DNA of 64,000 nucleotides, taken from positions 1 to 64,000 of the forward strand of contig NZ_LAVL01000025.1 in assembly GCF_001083785.1 (NCBI RefSeq). Reading direction: 5' to 3'. The position numbers and the translations under genes are program-made. This DNA is from Nonomuraea sp. SBT364. GTDB lineage: Bacteria; Actinomycetota; Actinomycetes; Streptosporangiales; Streptosporangiaceae. The first letter of the stretch is position 1. Each line of letters opens with the position of its first letter. This document shows, piece by piece, positions 7,978-17,525 of the stretch. The notes beneath the pieces were generated by a model. The model did no database searches and was not told where the DNA came from. It worked only from the letters and a program-made list of their open reading frames with translations.

Positions 7978-9885
7978 CTAACTTTTGGCCAAACCGGCGG
8001 CGCCGTAGGCGGTGGCCTCGTCGAGGGTCTCGTGCTTCAGGAGGGCGGCCACGATGCCTTCGAGCTTGTCGCGGTTGTCGCGCAGGATGCGCACCGCGTT
8101 CTCGTAGCATTCGTCGACGATCCGCCGGGCCTCCTCGTCGACGATGGCGAGCGTGGCGGGCGAGGCCTGCGGCTGACCGTCGTTCGGCAGGATGGTGAGC
8201 GGGCCGACCCTGGCCGACATGCCCCAGCGCCCGACCATGCCGCGGGCGATCATGGTGACCTGTTCCAGGTCGTTCTCGGCGCCGGTGGTGATGACGCCGA
8301 ACACCACGTCCTCGGCCGCCATGCCGCCGAGCGCGCCGGTGATGCGGCCGCGCAGATACTGCTCGTCGTAGGCGTAGCGGTCGGTGTCGGGGGTGGACAG
8401 CGTGACGCCGAGCGCCCGGCCGCGCGGGATGATGGAGATCTTCCTGACCGGGTCGGCGCCGGGCTGCAGCATGCCGAGCAGGGCGTGCCCGGCCTCGTGG
8501 TAGGCGGTGCGGGTGCGCTCGTCCTCGGGCATCACGATGCTGCGGGCGGCGCCGAGCTGCAGCTTCTCCAGCGCGTCGGCGAAGTCGGCCATGCCGACCT
8601 TCTCCTTGCCGCGCTTGGCGGCCAGCAGCGCCGCCTCGTTGACGAGGTTGGCCAGGTCGGCGCCGGTCATGCCGGGCGTGGTCTTGGCGAGCCGGTCCAG
8701 GCTCACCTCGCCGTCGAGGGGCACTCCCCTGGAGTGCACGCCCAGGATCGCGGTGCGGCCGGCCTGGTCGGGCAGGCCGACCTGGACGGTGCGGTCGAAG
8801 CGGCCGGGGCGGAGCAGGGCCGGGTCGAGGACCTCGGGGCGGTTGGTGGCGCCGATGACGATGACGCCTTCGGCCCCGGAGAAGCCGTCCATCTCGGTGA
8901 GGATCTGGTTGAGCGTCTGCTCGCGCTCGTCGTGGCCGCCGATGCCGCCCGCGCCGCCGCGCGCCCGGCCGATGGCGTCGATCTCGTCGATGAAGACGAT
9001 GGACGGCGCCACCTTGCGCGCCTCCTCGAACAGGTCGCGCACGCGGGAGGCGCCGACGCCGACGATCATCTCGATGAACTCCGACGCGCTGGCCGAGAAG
9101 TACGGCACCTTGGCCTCGCCGGCCACGGCCCTGGCGAGCAGCGTCTTGCCGGTGCCGGGAGGGCCGGCGAGCAGCACGCCCTTGGGCAGCTTGGCGCCGA
9201 GCCTGCGGTACTTGTCGGGGTCCTTGAGGTAGTCGACGATCTCGACGAGCTCGTTCTCCACCTCGTCGATGCCCGCCACGTCCTCGAACGTGACCCGCAC
9301 CTGCCCCGCTTCAACCGGTTTGGCGGCCTTTGACTTGCCCAGGCCGCCGAGCCCGCCGCCGCCCATCATGCTGGCGCCGCGGCGCATGATCCAGATCCAC
9401 AACCCGGCCAGCAGCAGGACAGGCAGCAGTGCCAGCAGGAGGTTGAGGAAGAAGCCTCGGCCCGACGTGAGCGGCTCCGCCTTGATCTCCACGCCCGCCG
9501 CACTGAGCTGCTGCGAGAGCTGGTCGGTGTTGGCGAAGGTGGGGATCTCGGTGCGGAAGTCCGTGTAGGACTGGTTGCCGCTGCCGGGGTCCTTGGCGGC
9601 ACTCTTGAGATGGCCCTCGACCGACAGGCCGGTGGCGTAGATCTCCTTGACGTTCTTGCCGTTCACCTGCTTGGTGAACTCGGTGTAGGAGACCGTCTCG
9701 ACCTGGCTGCTGTCGAAGAAGGACGAGACGAAGAAGAACGCCGCGTAGACGACCAGCAGGGTGATGGCGAACCGCCACCAGTTGATCTTCGGGCGGCCAC
9801 CTGGGGTGCCGGGCAGCCCTTCCGCCCGCCAGGGCGGCTTGACCTTGCCCTTCTTCGGCACCTGCGGCGATCCAGTCCGTTCCAC
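7978..9885 (-). CDS. ftsH: ATP-dependent zinc metalloprotease FtsH
   Basis: A 635-residue membrane-bound AAA+ protease that degrades misfolded membrane and short-lived regulatory proteins. From the chosen start it has an N-terminal helix (~38-56), a periplasm-side domain and a second helix (~145-167). The AAA module has Walker A GPPGTGKT (~241-248), Walker B IVFIDEID and the [23 protein letters not shown]. The protease has zinc motif HEAGH (~463-467) with a later acidic ligand in ENDLEQ. The ATG at 9969 overlaps the next gene; GTG 9885, preceded by GGGGGAG, is preferred. It lacks the long disordered C-terminal tail of some actinobacterial FtsH proteins. Confidence 0.95.
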   Translation of the reverse strand: MERTGSPQVPKKGKVKPPWRAEGLPGTPGGRPKINWWRFAITLLVVYAAFFFVSSFFDSSQVETVSYTEFTKQVNGKNVKEIYATGLSVEGHLKSAAKDPGSGNQSYTDFRTEIPTFANTDQLSQQLSAAGVEIKAEPLTSGRGFFLNLLLALLPVLLLAGLWIWIMRRGASMMGGGGLGGLGKSKAAKPVEAGQVRVTFEDVAGIDEVENELVEIVDYLKDPDKYRRLGAKLPKGVLLAGPPGTGKTLLARAVAGEAKVPYFSASASEFIEMIVGVGASRVRDLFEEARKVAPSIVFIDEIDAIGRARGGAGGIGGHDEREQTLNQILTEMDGFSGAEGVIVIGATNRPEVLDPALLRPGRFDRTVQVGLPDQAGRTAILGVHSRGVPLDGEVSLDRLAKTTPGMTGADLANLVNEAALLAAKRGKEKVGMADFADALEKLQLGAARSIVMPEDERTRTAYHEAGHALLGMLQPGADPVRKISIIPRGRALGVTLSTPDTDRYAYDEQYLRGRITGALGGMAAEDVVFGVITTGAENDLEQVTMIARGMVGRWGMSARVGPLTILPNDGQPQASPATLAIVDEEARRIVDECYENAVRILRDNRDKLEGIVAALLKHETLDEATAYGAAGLAKS

Positions 9886-9920
9886 GGCGTCACTCCCCCA
9901 TATCGCCGCAATGATGATCT

Positions 9921-10817
9921 CTAGCCTAGGACACGCACCCCGGAGACCACGCGCGTGATGTCGCGCCACCTCTTTCTCTGCGTGTCAGGCACTGTCACAA
10001 ACGCCAAACCCGGCTTGGCCATTCCGCCGTCGGCCACCACGACCGCGGCCCGCGAGCTGCGCTTGCCGTAGGAGACCTGATAGACGAGCATCCAGCCGCG
10101 CTTGACCGGCTGGGAGGCCAGCCAGCGGATCTTCGCGCCCTCGGGGTGGTGGTTGAGGGTCCAGCGGGCGGCCAGCAGCGCCGTGTCGCGGGCCGACTTC
10201 TGCGGCTCGATCGGCACCGGGCAGCTCACCAGCATGCCGCGCCGGCTGTCGCCGCGCTGCTTGGGCAGCACCTGCTTGCTGGTGAACGGGGCGGCGCCGT
10301 ACGTCTTCCACGGGCGGCCCAGGTCCGGCAGGGCGAGGCCGGTGCGCTTGTCCCTGATGACGCGCTTGGCCGGGGCGGGCAGCTTCAGCCGCCTGACCTT
10401 GCCGGGGAGTCTCGGCAGGCGGGCGTCGGCGTGCAGGGCCTCCATGGCCGTGTAGCCGGGAGCCAGCGAGGCGCCCGGCTCGGGGGTGGGCCGGGCGATG
10501 GGGGTGGAGTCGACGGCGACGGGCGTCGGCGCCGGGTCGAGGGAGGCGGGCGGAGCGGACGAGGCGGGGGCGGCCGATGGCGCGGCGATCGGCCGCCGCC
10601 CGTCCTCGTCCGAGCCGGAGGGGAGCACCAGCACCACCGCGACGACGGCGACCACCACCACGGCCGCGGCCGCGGCGAGCCAGCGGTAGATCACCCCCAT
10701 GCGCAGGTCCCCGATGCGGGAGCGCTTGGGCGGAGGGCTGCCAGGCCGGATCTTGGTCTTCACTCGGGCACCCTCTGTCCCGTCTTCCCCATCGAGCACG
10801 ACCGGAGCGTACGGCAT
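9921..10817 (-). CDS. Membrane-anchored hypothetical protein
   Basis: 298 residues. A basic cytoplasmic leader is followed by a single transmembrane helix ([20 protein letters not shown], ~46-65) and a Pro/Ala/Ser-rich linker. The ~190-residue extracytoplasmic domain contains [28 protein letters not shown] and [21 protein letters not shown]. No enzyme motif is recognised. GTG around 10763 (VKTKIRPGS) is an alternative start. It lies 35 bp upstream of ftsH in the same direction, so it may be cotranscribed with it. Confidence 0.65.
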   Translation of the reverse strand: MPYAPVVLDGEDGTEGARVKTKIRPGSPPPKRSRIGDLRMGVIYRWLAAAAAVVVVAVVAVVLVLPSGSDEDGRRPIAAPSAAPASSAPPASLDPAPTPVAVDSTPIARPTPEPGASLAPGYTAMEALHADARLPRLPGKVRRLKLPAPAKRVIRDKRTGLALPDLGRPWKTYGAAPFTSKQVLPKQRGDSRRGMLVSCPVPIEPQKSARDTALLAARWTLNHHPEGAKIRWLASQPVKRGWMLVYQVSYGKRSSRAAVVVADGGMAKPGLAFVTVPDTQRKRWRDITRVVSGVRVLG

Positions 10818-10864
10818 AACAGGCCATTAGGTGGTGGAAGCTATGGAAGTGTCATCATGACAGC

Positions 10865-11833
10865 GTGGAACAGGTAGAGCTCCGCTTCGACCACGCGTCC
10901 CGGGCGGCTCAGACGCACACCAACCTGTCGGCGATCCGGCAGAGCCCGTACGGACTGTGGGTGGCCGGCGACGAGACCGCCACCTTCGAGCACCTGACAT
11001 GGACCGGCGACCACTACGGCGACCAGCGCGGCTACCGGCTGACCGACTATGTGGACCTGCCGGCGGGCCCGGAGGACGAGGCCGACATCGAGGGCCTGGC
11101 CAGGGCGGACGGCTTCCTGTGGCTGACCGGCTCGCACGGGCTCAAGCGCAAGAAGGTCAAGTCGAAGGACCCCGACCGGGCCGCCGAACGGCTGGCCACG
11201 GTGGTCAGGGAGGAGAACCGGTTCATCCTGGTCCGGCTGCCGCTGGACCCGCGGACCGGCACGCCGCTGCCCGGCGCGATCATGGCCGGTCCGCGCGAGC
11301 TCACCGGCCATCTGCGCGACGACCCGCACCTGGGGCCGTTCCTGGGGCTGCCGGGCAAGGACAACGGCTTCGACGTGGAGGGCATCGCGGTCACCACCGG
11401 CCGCGTCTACCTGGGGCTGCGCGGGCCGGTGCTGCGCGGCTGGGCGGTGGTGCTGGAGCTGCGGCCGCAGGAGGCGGGCCGGGGCCGGTTGAGCCTGGCC
11501 GAGCCGTACCGCAAGCACTTCCTGGACCTGGGCGGGCTCGGGGTGCGGGACATGTGCCCGGACCGGGGCGCGCTGCTGCTGCTGGCCGGGCCGACCATGG
11601 ACCTCGACGGGCCGGTGCGGGTGGTGCGCTGGCGGCTCGGCGCCAGACGGGAGCGCCTGGTGCCGGCCGACGAGCTGGAGACGGTGCTGGAGCTGCCCCA
11701 CGGCGTCGGGTGCGACCATCCGGAAGGGCTGGCGCTGCTGGACGACGGGCGGCTGATGGTGGTCTACGACAGCCCGTCGCCGGCGCGGATCACGCCGGCG
11801 GGCGGGGTGCTGGCGGACGTGTTCACGATCTAG
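10865..11833 (+). CDS. DUF3616 domain-containing protein
   Basis: 322 residues from a GTG. The sequence looks like a beta-propeller-type protein: NLSAIRQSPYGLWVAGDETA, then DIEGLARADGFLWLTGSHGLKRKK and FDVEGIAVTTGRVYLGLRGP, which matches DUF3616. The repeated DxEGxA-x(3-8)-G-x-L/V-Y/W units suggest blades. Function is not established. No signal peptide is seen. Its 3' end overlaps the convergent peptidyl-tRNA-hydrolase-like gene by 11 bp. Confidence 0.8.
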   Translation: MEQVELRFDHASRAAQTHTNLSAIRQSPYGLWVAGDETATFEHLTWTGDHYGDQRGYRLTDYVDLPAGPEDEADIEGLARADGFLWLTGSHGLKRKKVKSKDPDRAAERLATVVREENRFILVRLPLDPRTGTPLPGAIMAGPRELTGHLRDDPHLGPFLGLPGKDNGFDVEGIAVTTGRVYLGLRGPVLRGWAVVLELRPQEAGRGRLSLAEPYRKHFLDLGGLGVRDMCPDRGALLLLAGPTMDLDGPVRVVRWRLGARRERLVPADELETVLELPHGVGCDHPEGLALLDDGRLMVVYDSPSPARITPAGGVLADVFTI

Positions 11834-12482
11834 CGACGCGTCCGTGCAGCCAGGGCGCGTCGGCGACGAACGTGCACGAACCCGGCTCGATCTCGGTGAA
11901 CCCGGCATCGCGGACCACCGGCAGCCCGGCGGCGGCCATGGCGTCGAAGGACTCCCTCCCGGCGGCGCGCACGGACACGGTCAGGCCGCTCGCCCGCCAG
12001 GCGTCGCGCCCGGCGGCGTCGCTGGCCCACCAGGCGAGCTGGGCGGCGTGCCCGGCCTGCGCCATGGCCTTGCCCGCGGACATGGCCAGGCGGGAGTTCT
12101 CCCAGAGGACCGGCGGCCCGGCCGGCCCCGGCTCACGCGTGTCGGTGAGCTCGGTGCCGGACACCTGCAGCCGGGCCAGGTCGCGGGGCCAGTCGTCCAG
12201 CGGCACCGGCGGGTGGACGCGCACCTCGGCGCTGCGGTGCTCGACGGTGCGGCCGGGCAGCGCGAGCGCCCTGCGCCACTCGGCGCCCCTGGCCCGCCGC
12301 ACCACCTTGCGGATCTTGCCGGTGGACTGCCACGCGTGCAGCTCGGCGGCCCACTCACCGGGGTCGTCGAGCAGGCTCAGCACGGCGGAGGCGGCCGCCT
12401 CCAGGGCGTCGGTGCGCTCGGGGGGCGTGGCCCGTTCGATCCGCACCACCAGGGGGAGGACCATCAGCTCTGCGTCGTTCAT
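11823..12482 (-). CDS. Peptidyl-tRNA hydrolase (Pth2-like domain)
   Basis: 219 residues. The C-terminal half carries the Pth2-type segment LAMSAGKAMAQAGHAAQLA and a following beta-rich part ending FTEIEPGSCTFVADAP. The N-terminal ~100 residues are actinobacterial and of unknown role. Pth2-fold enzymes cleave peptidyl-tRNA to recycle tRNA, but these actinobacterial proteins are divergent and the activity is inferred. Its ATG overlaps the stop of the upstream MFS gene by 4 bp, indicating translational coupling. Confidence 0.75.
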   Translation of the reverse strand: MNDAELMVLPLVVRIERATPPERTDALEAAASAVLSLLDDPGEWAAELHAWQSTGKIRKVVRRARGAEWRRALALPGRTVEHRSAEVRVHPPVPLDDWPRDLARLQVSGTELTDTREPGPAGPPVLWENSRLAMSAGKAMAQAGHAAQLAWWASDAAGRDAWRASGLTVSVRAAGRESFDAMAAAGLPVVRDAGFTEIEPGSCTFVADAPWLHGRVARS

Positions 12483-13744
12483 CGCCTCTTACTATGCCTG
12501 ATGGCCAGTGACATGCCGGTGGCCAGCAGGCAGAGGGCGCCCGACACGTACCAGGCCACGTCGTACTCGCCGAGCTGGTCGCGGGCGAGCCCGGCGCCCA
12601 CGGCGGCGATGGCGGCGCCGACCTGGTGCGCGCCGAACACCCAGCCGAACACGACGGCCCCGTCCGCGCCGTAGACGCTGCGGCACAGCGCGACCGTGGG
12701 GGGCACGGTCGCCACCCAGTCCAGTCCGTAGAACACGATGAAGATCAGCATGCTCGGCTCGGCCGTGGCCGCGAACAGGCTCGGCAGCACCATCAGCGAC
12801 AGCCCGCGCAGCCCGTAGTAGACGGCGAGGAGAACCCGGGGGTCCACCTTGTCGCTGAGCCAGCCGGAGGCGACGGTGCCGGCGATGTCGAAGATGCCGA
12901 TCACGGCCAGCAGTCCGGCCGCCATCGGCTCGGGCATCCCGTGGTCGTGCGCGGCCGGGATGAAGTGGGTGCTGACCAGCCCGTTCGTGCTGGCGCCGCA
13001 GATCGCGAACCCGCCGGCGAGATACCAGAACGGCCGCGTGCGGGCCGCCGACCGCAGCGCGGTGAGCGCCCGCACGGCGGCGTTCACGGCGGGAGCCTCG
13101 GTACGGGGCGCGTCCGGGTCGGCGCCGAGCGCGGTGGTGCCCACGTCCTCGGGCCGGTCGCGGAGCAGCCACCAGACGAACGGCACCACGGCCAGGGCCG
13201 ACCCGGCGACGGCCAGCGAGGCCACCCGCCAGCCCGGCCCCTGCGCCAGCTGGGCGAGCACCGGCAGGAAGATGAGCTGCCCGGTGGCGCCGGCGGCGGT
13301 CAGCACCCCGGTGACGAGCCCGCGGTGCCGGACGAACCACCGGTCGGTCACCGTGGCCGCGAACACGAGCGCCATGGACCCGGTGCCGAGCCCGACGAGC
13401 ACGCCCCACAGCAGCAACAGGTGCCAGCCGGCCGTCATCAGGACCGTCAGCCCGCTGCCCACGGCGACGAGGAGCAGCGCCAGCGAGACGACCCGGCGCA
13501 TGCCGAAGCGGTCCATCAGCGCGGCGGCGAACGGCGCGGTCAGGCCGTAGAGCACCAGGTTGACCGAGACGGCCAGCGAGATCACGCTCTTGCCCCAGCC
13601 GAACTCCTCCTGCAGCGGCGTGATCAGCACGCCGGGGGTGGCGCGGAAGCCGGCCGCGCCCAGGATGGCGACGAACGCGACGGCCGCGACGAACCAGGCC
13701 CTGTGCAGCCGGGCCGGCCTGGTGGGGGTGGTGCTCAAGGTCAT
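12479..13744 (-). CDS. MFS transporter
   Basis: About 421 residues with twelve hydrophobic segments, an MFS loop 2-3 motif (LMDRFGMRRVV) and a central cytoplasmic loop near residue 205. The start ATG at 13744 has AGGA 8 bp upstream and is preferred over the ATG at 13762. The opening segment FRATPGVLITPLQEEFGWGK resembles monocarboxylate/oxalate-formate type MFS proteins; the substrate is unknown. It is divergent from a GlxA-type regulator 72 bp away, which is its likely regulator. Confidence 0.85.
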   Translation of the reverse strand: MTLSTTPTRPARLHRAWFVAAVAFVAILGAAGFRATPGVLITPLQEEFGWGKSVISLAVSVNLVLYGLTAPFAAALMDRFGMRRVVSLALLLVAVGSGLTVLMTAGWHLLLLWGVLVGLGTGSMALVFAATVTDRWFVRHRGLVTGVLTAAGATGQLIFLPVLAQLAQGPGWRVASLAVAGSALAVVPFVWWLLRDRPEDVGTTALGADPDAPRTEAPAVNAAVRALTALRSAARTRPFWYLAGGFAICGASTNGLVSTHFIPAAHDHGMPEPMAAGLLAVIGIFDIAGTVASGWLSDKVDPRVLLAVYYGLRGLSLMVLPSLFAATAEPSMLIFIVFYGLDWVATVPPTVALCRSVYGADGAVVFGWVFGAHQVGAAIAAVGAGLARDQLGEYDVAWYVSGALCLLATGMSLAIRHSKRR

Positions 13745-13815
13745 GCGCCAATCCTGATTCATCAGGACGAATGACCGCGAGTGGCCGGTTGGCCATGATG
13801 TGAAAGAATCCGGCC

Positions 13816-14793
13816 ATGCCGCAACAGATGGCGCATCGGATCGTGGTCGTCGTGCTCGACGAGTTCGCCCCGCTCGATCTGGGCGTTCCCGGCCAGGTGT
13901 TCTGGACCGCGGAGTCGCCGGCCGGGGAGAAGCTGTACGAGGTGGTGACCTGCTCGCCCGGCCGCGCGCCGGTGCGCTGCTCGGCCGGCTACAGCGTGCT
14001 GCCCGACCACGGCCTCGACGTGCTCGACAGCGCCGACACGGTCCTGGTCACGGGCGTGCACGGGGGCCAGGTGCTGCGTGACGGCACGATCCCGGGCGAG
14101 CTGCGCGAGGCGCTGCGCGGGCGGCCCCGGGTGATGTCGATCTGCACGGGCGCGTACGTGCTGGCGGCGGCGGGGCTGCTCGACGGCCGGCGGGCCACCA
14201 CGCACTGGCGTGACGCCGCCCGGTTCGCGGCCTTCTTCCCGCAGGTCAAACTCGACCCAGACGTGCTGTTCATCGACGACGGCGATGTGCTCACCTCGGC
14301 GGGGGTGGCGGCCGGGCTCGACCTGTGCCTGCACGTGATCAGGCGCGACCACGGCAGCGAGGTGGCCAACCGCGCGGCCAGGCGGTGCGTCATGCCGTCG
14401 TGGCGGGAGGGCGGCCAGGCCCAGTACATCGAGCGTCCGCTGCCGCCCGCCGGCGGCGGCACCGGCGGCGGCACCGGCACCGCCGCCACCCGCGACTGGA
14501 TGCTGTCCCGGCTGGACGCGCCGCTCGACCTGGAGGCGCTGGCCGGGCACGCCGGGATGAGCGTGCGCACGTTCACCAGGCGCTTTCGTGAGGAGACCGC
14601 GATGAGCCCGGCCCGCTGGCTGATCAGGCAGCGAGTCGAGCACGCCCGCCGCCTGCTGGAGACGACCGACCTGGGGGTGGAGGAGGTGGCGCGGCGGGCC
14701 GGCTTCGGTTCGGCCGTCTCGCTGCGCCAGCATCTGCACGCCGCCGTCGGGGTTTCGCCGCTGGCCTATCGGCACACGTTCCGGCGTGCCTAG
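13816..14793 (+). CDS. GlxA-family regulator (DJ-1/PfpI + AraC HTH)
   Basis: 325 residues. Residues ~7-180 form a DJ-1/PfpI-like domain (VVVVLDEFAPLDLGVPGQVF; elbow SICTGAYVLAAAGLLDGRRA with a Cys; THWRDAARFAAFFP). After a Gly-rich linker, residues ~225-325 hold a double AraC HTH (LAGHAGMSVRTFTRRFREET, VARRAGFGSAVSLRQHLHAA). GlxA-type proteins are transcriptional regulators, mostly activators, with a non-enzymatic sensor domain. Divergent orientation to the MFS gene suggests it controls that transporter. Confidence 0.9.
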   Translation: MPQQMAHRIVVVVLDEFAPLDLGVPGQVFWTAESPAGEKLYEVVTCSPGRAPVRCSAGYSVLPDHGLDVLDSADTVLVTGVHGGQVLRDGTIPGELREALRGRPRVMSICTGAYVLAAAGLLDGRRATTHWRDAARFAAFFPQVKLDPDVLFIDDGDVLTSAGVAAGLDLCLHVIRRDHGSEVANRAARRCVMPSWREGGQAQYIERPLPPAGGGTGGGTGTAATRDWMLSRLDAPLDLEALAGHAGMSVRTFTRRFREETAMSPARWLIRQRVEHARRLLETTDLGVEEVARRAGFGSAVSLRQHLHAAVGVSPLAYRHTFRRA

Positions 14794-14831
14794 AATCGCC
14801 CGGAAAGATCCACTACGAGAGGGGTGGTCGC

Positions 14832-15650
14832 GTGAGCGGCTCCGAGCAGGCGCCCGCCGGGATCGACGTGCGGGTGCCGAGCGTCGCGCGCATGTACGAC
14901 TACTACCTCGGCGGCAAGGACAACTTCGCCGCGGACCGCGAGGCCGCCGAGCAGATGATCGAGATCGGCCGCCAGATGGGCAACGACGCCCGCGAGATCG
15001 CCCGCGCCAACCGCGCCTTCCTGGGCCGGGCCGTCCGCGTGCTGACCGAGGCCGGCGTCCGCCAGTTCGTCGACATCGGCGCGGGCCTGCCCACGCAGGA
15101 CAACGTGCACCAGGTGGCCCGGCGGCACGCCCCCGACTCGCGTGTCGTCTACGTGGACAACGACCCCATCGTGCAGGTGCACGCGCGGGCGCTGCTGGCC
15201 GGTGACCCCGCCGCCATCGCCGTGGAGGGCGACCTGACGGACCCCGACGCGATCTTCGGCGACCCGCGCGTCACCGGCCACCTGGACCTGACGCGCCCGT
15301 ACGCCGTCCTCATGGTGGCGGTGCTGCACTTCGTCCCGGACGACGCCGAGGCGGCCCGGGTCACCGCGCGGATCCGCGAGCGGCTGGGGCCGGGCTCCCA
15401 CCTGGTGCTGTCGCACATCTACGCGGGCGACGCCGACGACGGGGTGGCGCGCTCCGGCCAGCAGGTCTACGCCACGACGGCCGCGGGCGGCATCGCGCGG
15501 CGCGACCGTGACCAGATCGCCGGCTTCTTCGGCGACCTCAAGCTGCTGGAGCCGGGCCTCGTCCCGGTCGCCGACTGGGACCCGCAGGCGCCGCCGGCTA
15601 AGGCCGACCTGACGCGGCCCGGCATCCTGGCGGGTGTGGCCCGCGCCTAG
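14832..15650 (+). CDS. SAM-dependent methyltransferase (PF04672)
   Basis: 272 residues from a GTG preceded by GAGAGGGG. The N-terminal signature VPSVARMYDYYLGGKDNFAADR is diagnostic for the actinobacterial PF04672 group. Motif I is FVDIGAGLPTQDN, and VVYVDNDPIVQVHARALL supplies the acidic SAM-ribose contact. These Rossmann-fold methyltransferases are very numerous in actinomycetes, usually with unknown substrates. A paralogue is at 52183-53010 in this window. It follows the GlxA regulator by 38 bp. Confidence 0.9.
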   Translation: MSGSEQAPAGIDVRVPSVARMYDYYLGGKDNFAADREAAEQMIEIGRQMGNDAREIARANRAFLGRAVRVLTEAGVRQFVDIGAGLPTQDNVHQVARRHAPDSRVVYVDNDPIVQVHARALLAGDPAAIAVEGDLTDPDAIFGDPRVTGHLDLTRPYAVLMVAVLHFVPDDAEAARVTARIRERLGPGSHLVLSHIYAGDADDGVARSGQQVYATTAAGGIARRDRDQIAGFFGDLKLLEPGLVPVADWDPQAPPAKADLTRPGILAGVARA

Positions 15651-15659
15651 CCGAGCCGG

Positions 15660-15837
15660 GCGCGGGCATCGGGTGGACGATGCCCGCCTGTTTCCTGACC
15701 GAGCTGTGCGCGCCGTCGCGGCCCACCGGGGAGCGGGTGCGGATCTCGCCCGATCCAGCCACGCGGACGGCGACGCCCTCGGCGTCCCGGGTGAAGCCGG
15801 CGACCTCGCGGCCCCGGGCGACGGCGTCCGTGATCAC
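15660..15837 (-). pseudogene. Remnant of an FAD-dependent monooxygenase
   Basis: Just after the TetR stop, one frame reads VITDAVARGREVAGFTRDAE and then RTRSPVGRDGAHSSVRKQAG. This strongly resembles the central part of PheA/TetX-type FAD monooxygenases, where the consensus runs ...LVGxDGxxSxVRKxxGI. Neither the N-terminal GxGxxG FAD-binding segment nor the C-terminal substrate domain is present; both sides are cut by neighbouring genes. The GTG at 15837 overlaps the TetR stop, which may preserve an ancestral junction. Boundaries are approximate. Confidence 0.55.
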
Positions 15838-16451
15838 CGGGCGCCTCCGGCGGGGGCGGGCACGGCGGCCGCGAGGGCGTCGATCGCCTCGCGGAGCAGG
15901 GGGACCAGCGCGAGCGGCGGGTCGGCGTGCAGCCAGTGCCCGACCGCCGCCTGCACGGCGGCCGTCACCGAGGCCGCCACCAGGTGCGGGTAGAGGTCGC
16001 GCGTCACGTCGGTGCCGGTGCGTGCCGCCACGGCCGCCGCGAACTCCCCGTCGGCGGCGAACGCCACCTTCAGCGACTCGGCCCGCATGGTGGAGTCGCC
16101 CGTGAGCAGCCGCATCGCGGCCAGCAGCGCCGGGTCCGGCGGCTCGGACGCCCGGCCGCCGTCGCCCCACGGCTCGGTCATCGCGTGCCCGATCGCCTCC
16201 CACAGCGGCTCGTCCCCGGGCCGCTCCCGGAGCACCTCGGCGGAGCGCCGCACCCGGTCGGCGTGCCGCGCGGCGAGCGCCTCGTACTTGCTGGAGAAGT
16301 AGTTGTTGAACGTCCGCGGTGACACCCCGGCCTCGGCCGCGATGTCCTCGACGCGTACGTGCTCCATCCCGCGCTCCAGCGCGAGCCGGAGCGCGGCCAG
16401 CGTCAGCGCCTCCCTGGTGGCCTGTTTCTTGCGTTCCCGCAGTCCGCTCAT
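15834..16451 (-). CDS. TetR family transcriptional regulator
   Basis: 205 residues from ATG 16451. The HTH is at residues ~10-57 (ATREALTLAALRLALERG, VRVEDIAAEAGVSPRTFNNY, FSSKYEALAARH). The C-terminal part is helical, as in AcrR-type ligand domains. The frame is open upstream to 16691, but that part is out-of-phase sequence inside the aldolase gene. It lies 47 bp downstream of the aldolase gene, and overlapping palindromes fill that gap, so it likely represses itself. The gene that once followed it survives only as an FAD-monooxygenase fragment. Confidence 0.88.
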   Translation of the reverse strand: MSGLRERKKQATREALTLAALRLALERGMEHVRVEDIAAEAGVSPRTFNNYFSSKYEALAARHADRVRRSAEVLRERPGDEPLWEAIGHAMTEPWGDGGRASEPPDPALLAAMRLLTGDSTMRAESLKVAFAADGEFAAAVAARTGTDVTRDLYPHLVAASVTAAVQAAVGHWLHADPPLALVPLLREAIDALAAAVPAPAGGAR

Positions 16452-16460
16452 GCGGCCAGC

Positions 16461-16499
16461 ATATTGCTGATCACGCAATATTGCGTATTCCGCAATAAT
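16461..16499. promoter_or_regulatory. Composite TetR operator (overlapping palindromes)
   Basis: This A/T-rich island between the aldolase stop and the TetR start has four ATTGC/GCAAT half-sites. ATATTGC (16461-16467) faces GCAATAT (16475-16481) around a TGATCA core. GCAATATTGC (16475-16484) is itself palindromic. AATATTGCG (16477-16485) faces CGCAATAAT (16491-16499). The spacing suits two adjacent regulator dimers. Confidence 0.65.
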
Positions 16500-17263
16500 C
16501 AGTCGAAGAGATCCGGCTGCTCCCGGATGATCTGGTCGTGCAGCGGCTGGAAGCTCACCCAGCCCGCCAGCTCGGTGCCGACCTGCCCGTGGGTGAGCTC
16601 GGCGTTGGCGGGCTCGATGGGCACGACCTGCCCGGCGGCCTTGGCGACGAGCTGCACCTGGGCCGAGCGTTCCATGGTGACGAACCACCACACGGCCGAG
16701 TCCACCGTCTCACCCACCGTGAGCAGGCCGTGGTTGCGCAGTACGACGGCCTTGTTGCCGCCGAGCGCGGCGGCGATGCGCTTGCCCTCCTCCACCTCGG
16801 TCACCACGCCCGTGTAGTCGTCGAACAGCGCGTTGTCCCGGTAGAACGCGCAGGCGTCCTGGGTGATCGGCTCGATGGTCTGGCCGAGCGCCGACAGGGC
16901 CCGGCCGTACACCGAGTGGCTGTGCGCCGCCGCGACGACGTCCGGCCTGGCCTGGTGCACCTGCGAGTGGATGGCGAACGCCGCCCGGTTGACCGGCCGG
17001 CCGCCCTCGACGACGTTGCCGTCGTGGTCGACGAGCAGGAGGTCGCTGACCGTGATGTGCTTGAACGACATGCCGAACGGGTTGACCCAGAAGTGGTCGG
17101 TCAGCTCCGGGTCGCGGGCCGTGATGTGCCCGGCGATCCCCTCCTCGAAGCCGAACTTGCCGAAGATGCGCAGCGCCGCCGCGAGCCGCTGCTTACGGTG
17201 CAGCCGCTCCTCCTCCAGGCTGTCGAACGTCGGAGGCAGACGGAAGTCGAGGTTGTCCGGCAT
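16499..17263 (-). CDS. Class II aldolase/adducin family protein
   Basis: 254 residues from ATG 17263, preceded by GGGGAG at close spacing. This is the class II aldolase/adducin fold: EEGIAGHITARDPE near the start, zinc-ligand histidines in VVAAAHSHSVYGRALSALG and a further one in AVVLRNHGLLTVGETVDSA. Family members are aldolases, epimerases and decarboxylases; the EPITQDACAFYRD segment is common in the actinobacterial hypothetical branch. The substrate is not evident. The downstream TetR is the candidate regulator. Confidence 0.88.
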   Translation of the reverse strand: MPDNLDFRLPPTFDSLEEERLHRKQRLAAALRIFGKFGFEEGIAGHITARDPELTDHFWVNPFGMSFKHITVSDLLLVDHDGNVVEGGRPVNRAAFAIHSQVHQARPDVVAAAHSHSVYGRALSALGQTIEPITQDACAFYRDNALFDDYTGVVTEVEEGKRIAAALGGNKAVVLRNHGLLTVGETVDSAVWWFVTMERSAQVQLVAKAAGQVVPIEPANAELTHGQVGTELAGWVSFQPLHDQIIREQPDLFD

Positions 17264-17412
17264 GGCTCTCCCCTGAGTTTCAGAACCCGGTTCTGAGCGC
17301 ACACTAACGCGGGTCCGGCACGAAGGACATGCTCGATGCCCTACGCGTACCGATGCCATCAAAAATAGACATATACATTAAGGGCTCCCTTTCTTGCGCA
17401 GCGGGTGTTATT

Positions 17413-17440
17413 TCCCCTATCAGGTAACCCGTATAGGGGA
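17413..17440. promoter_or_regulatory. Inverted repeat upstream of the kinase unit
   Basis: TCCCCTAT (17413-17420) and ATAGGGGA (17433-17440) form a perfect 8-bp inverted repeat. The 12-nt spacer contains the palindrome GGTAACC. It lies about 85 bp before the two-gene kinase unit in an A/T-richer region (17330-17460), so an operator or promoter-proximal element is plausible. The rest of the 17264-17525 gap shows no gene. Confidence 0.45.
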
Positions 17441-17525
17441 TCTGTAACCGCACAACAATCGCCATTGGCGCGTTCCGCAGGGAAGATGGCGAATGTCCCT
17501 TCGCAGGGTTGGGCGGTGATCGATC

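Noticed and set aside
17264-17525. Riboswitch upstream of the kinase unit
   Set aside because: Only one inverted repeat is visible; no conserved riboswitch core could be recognised.
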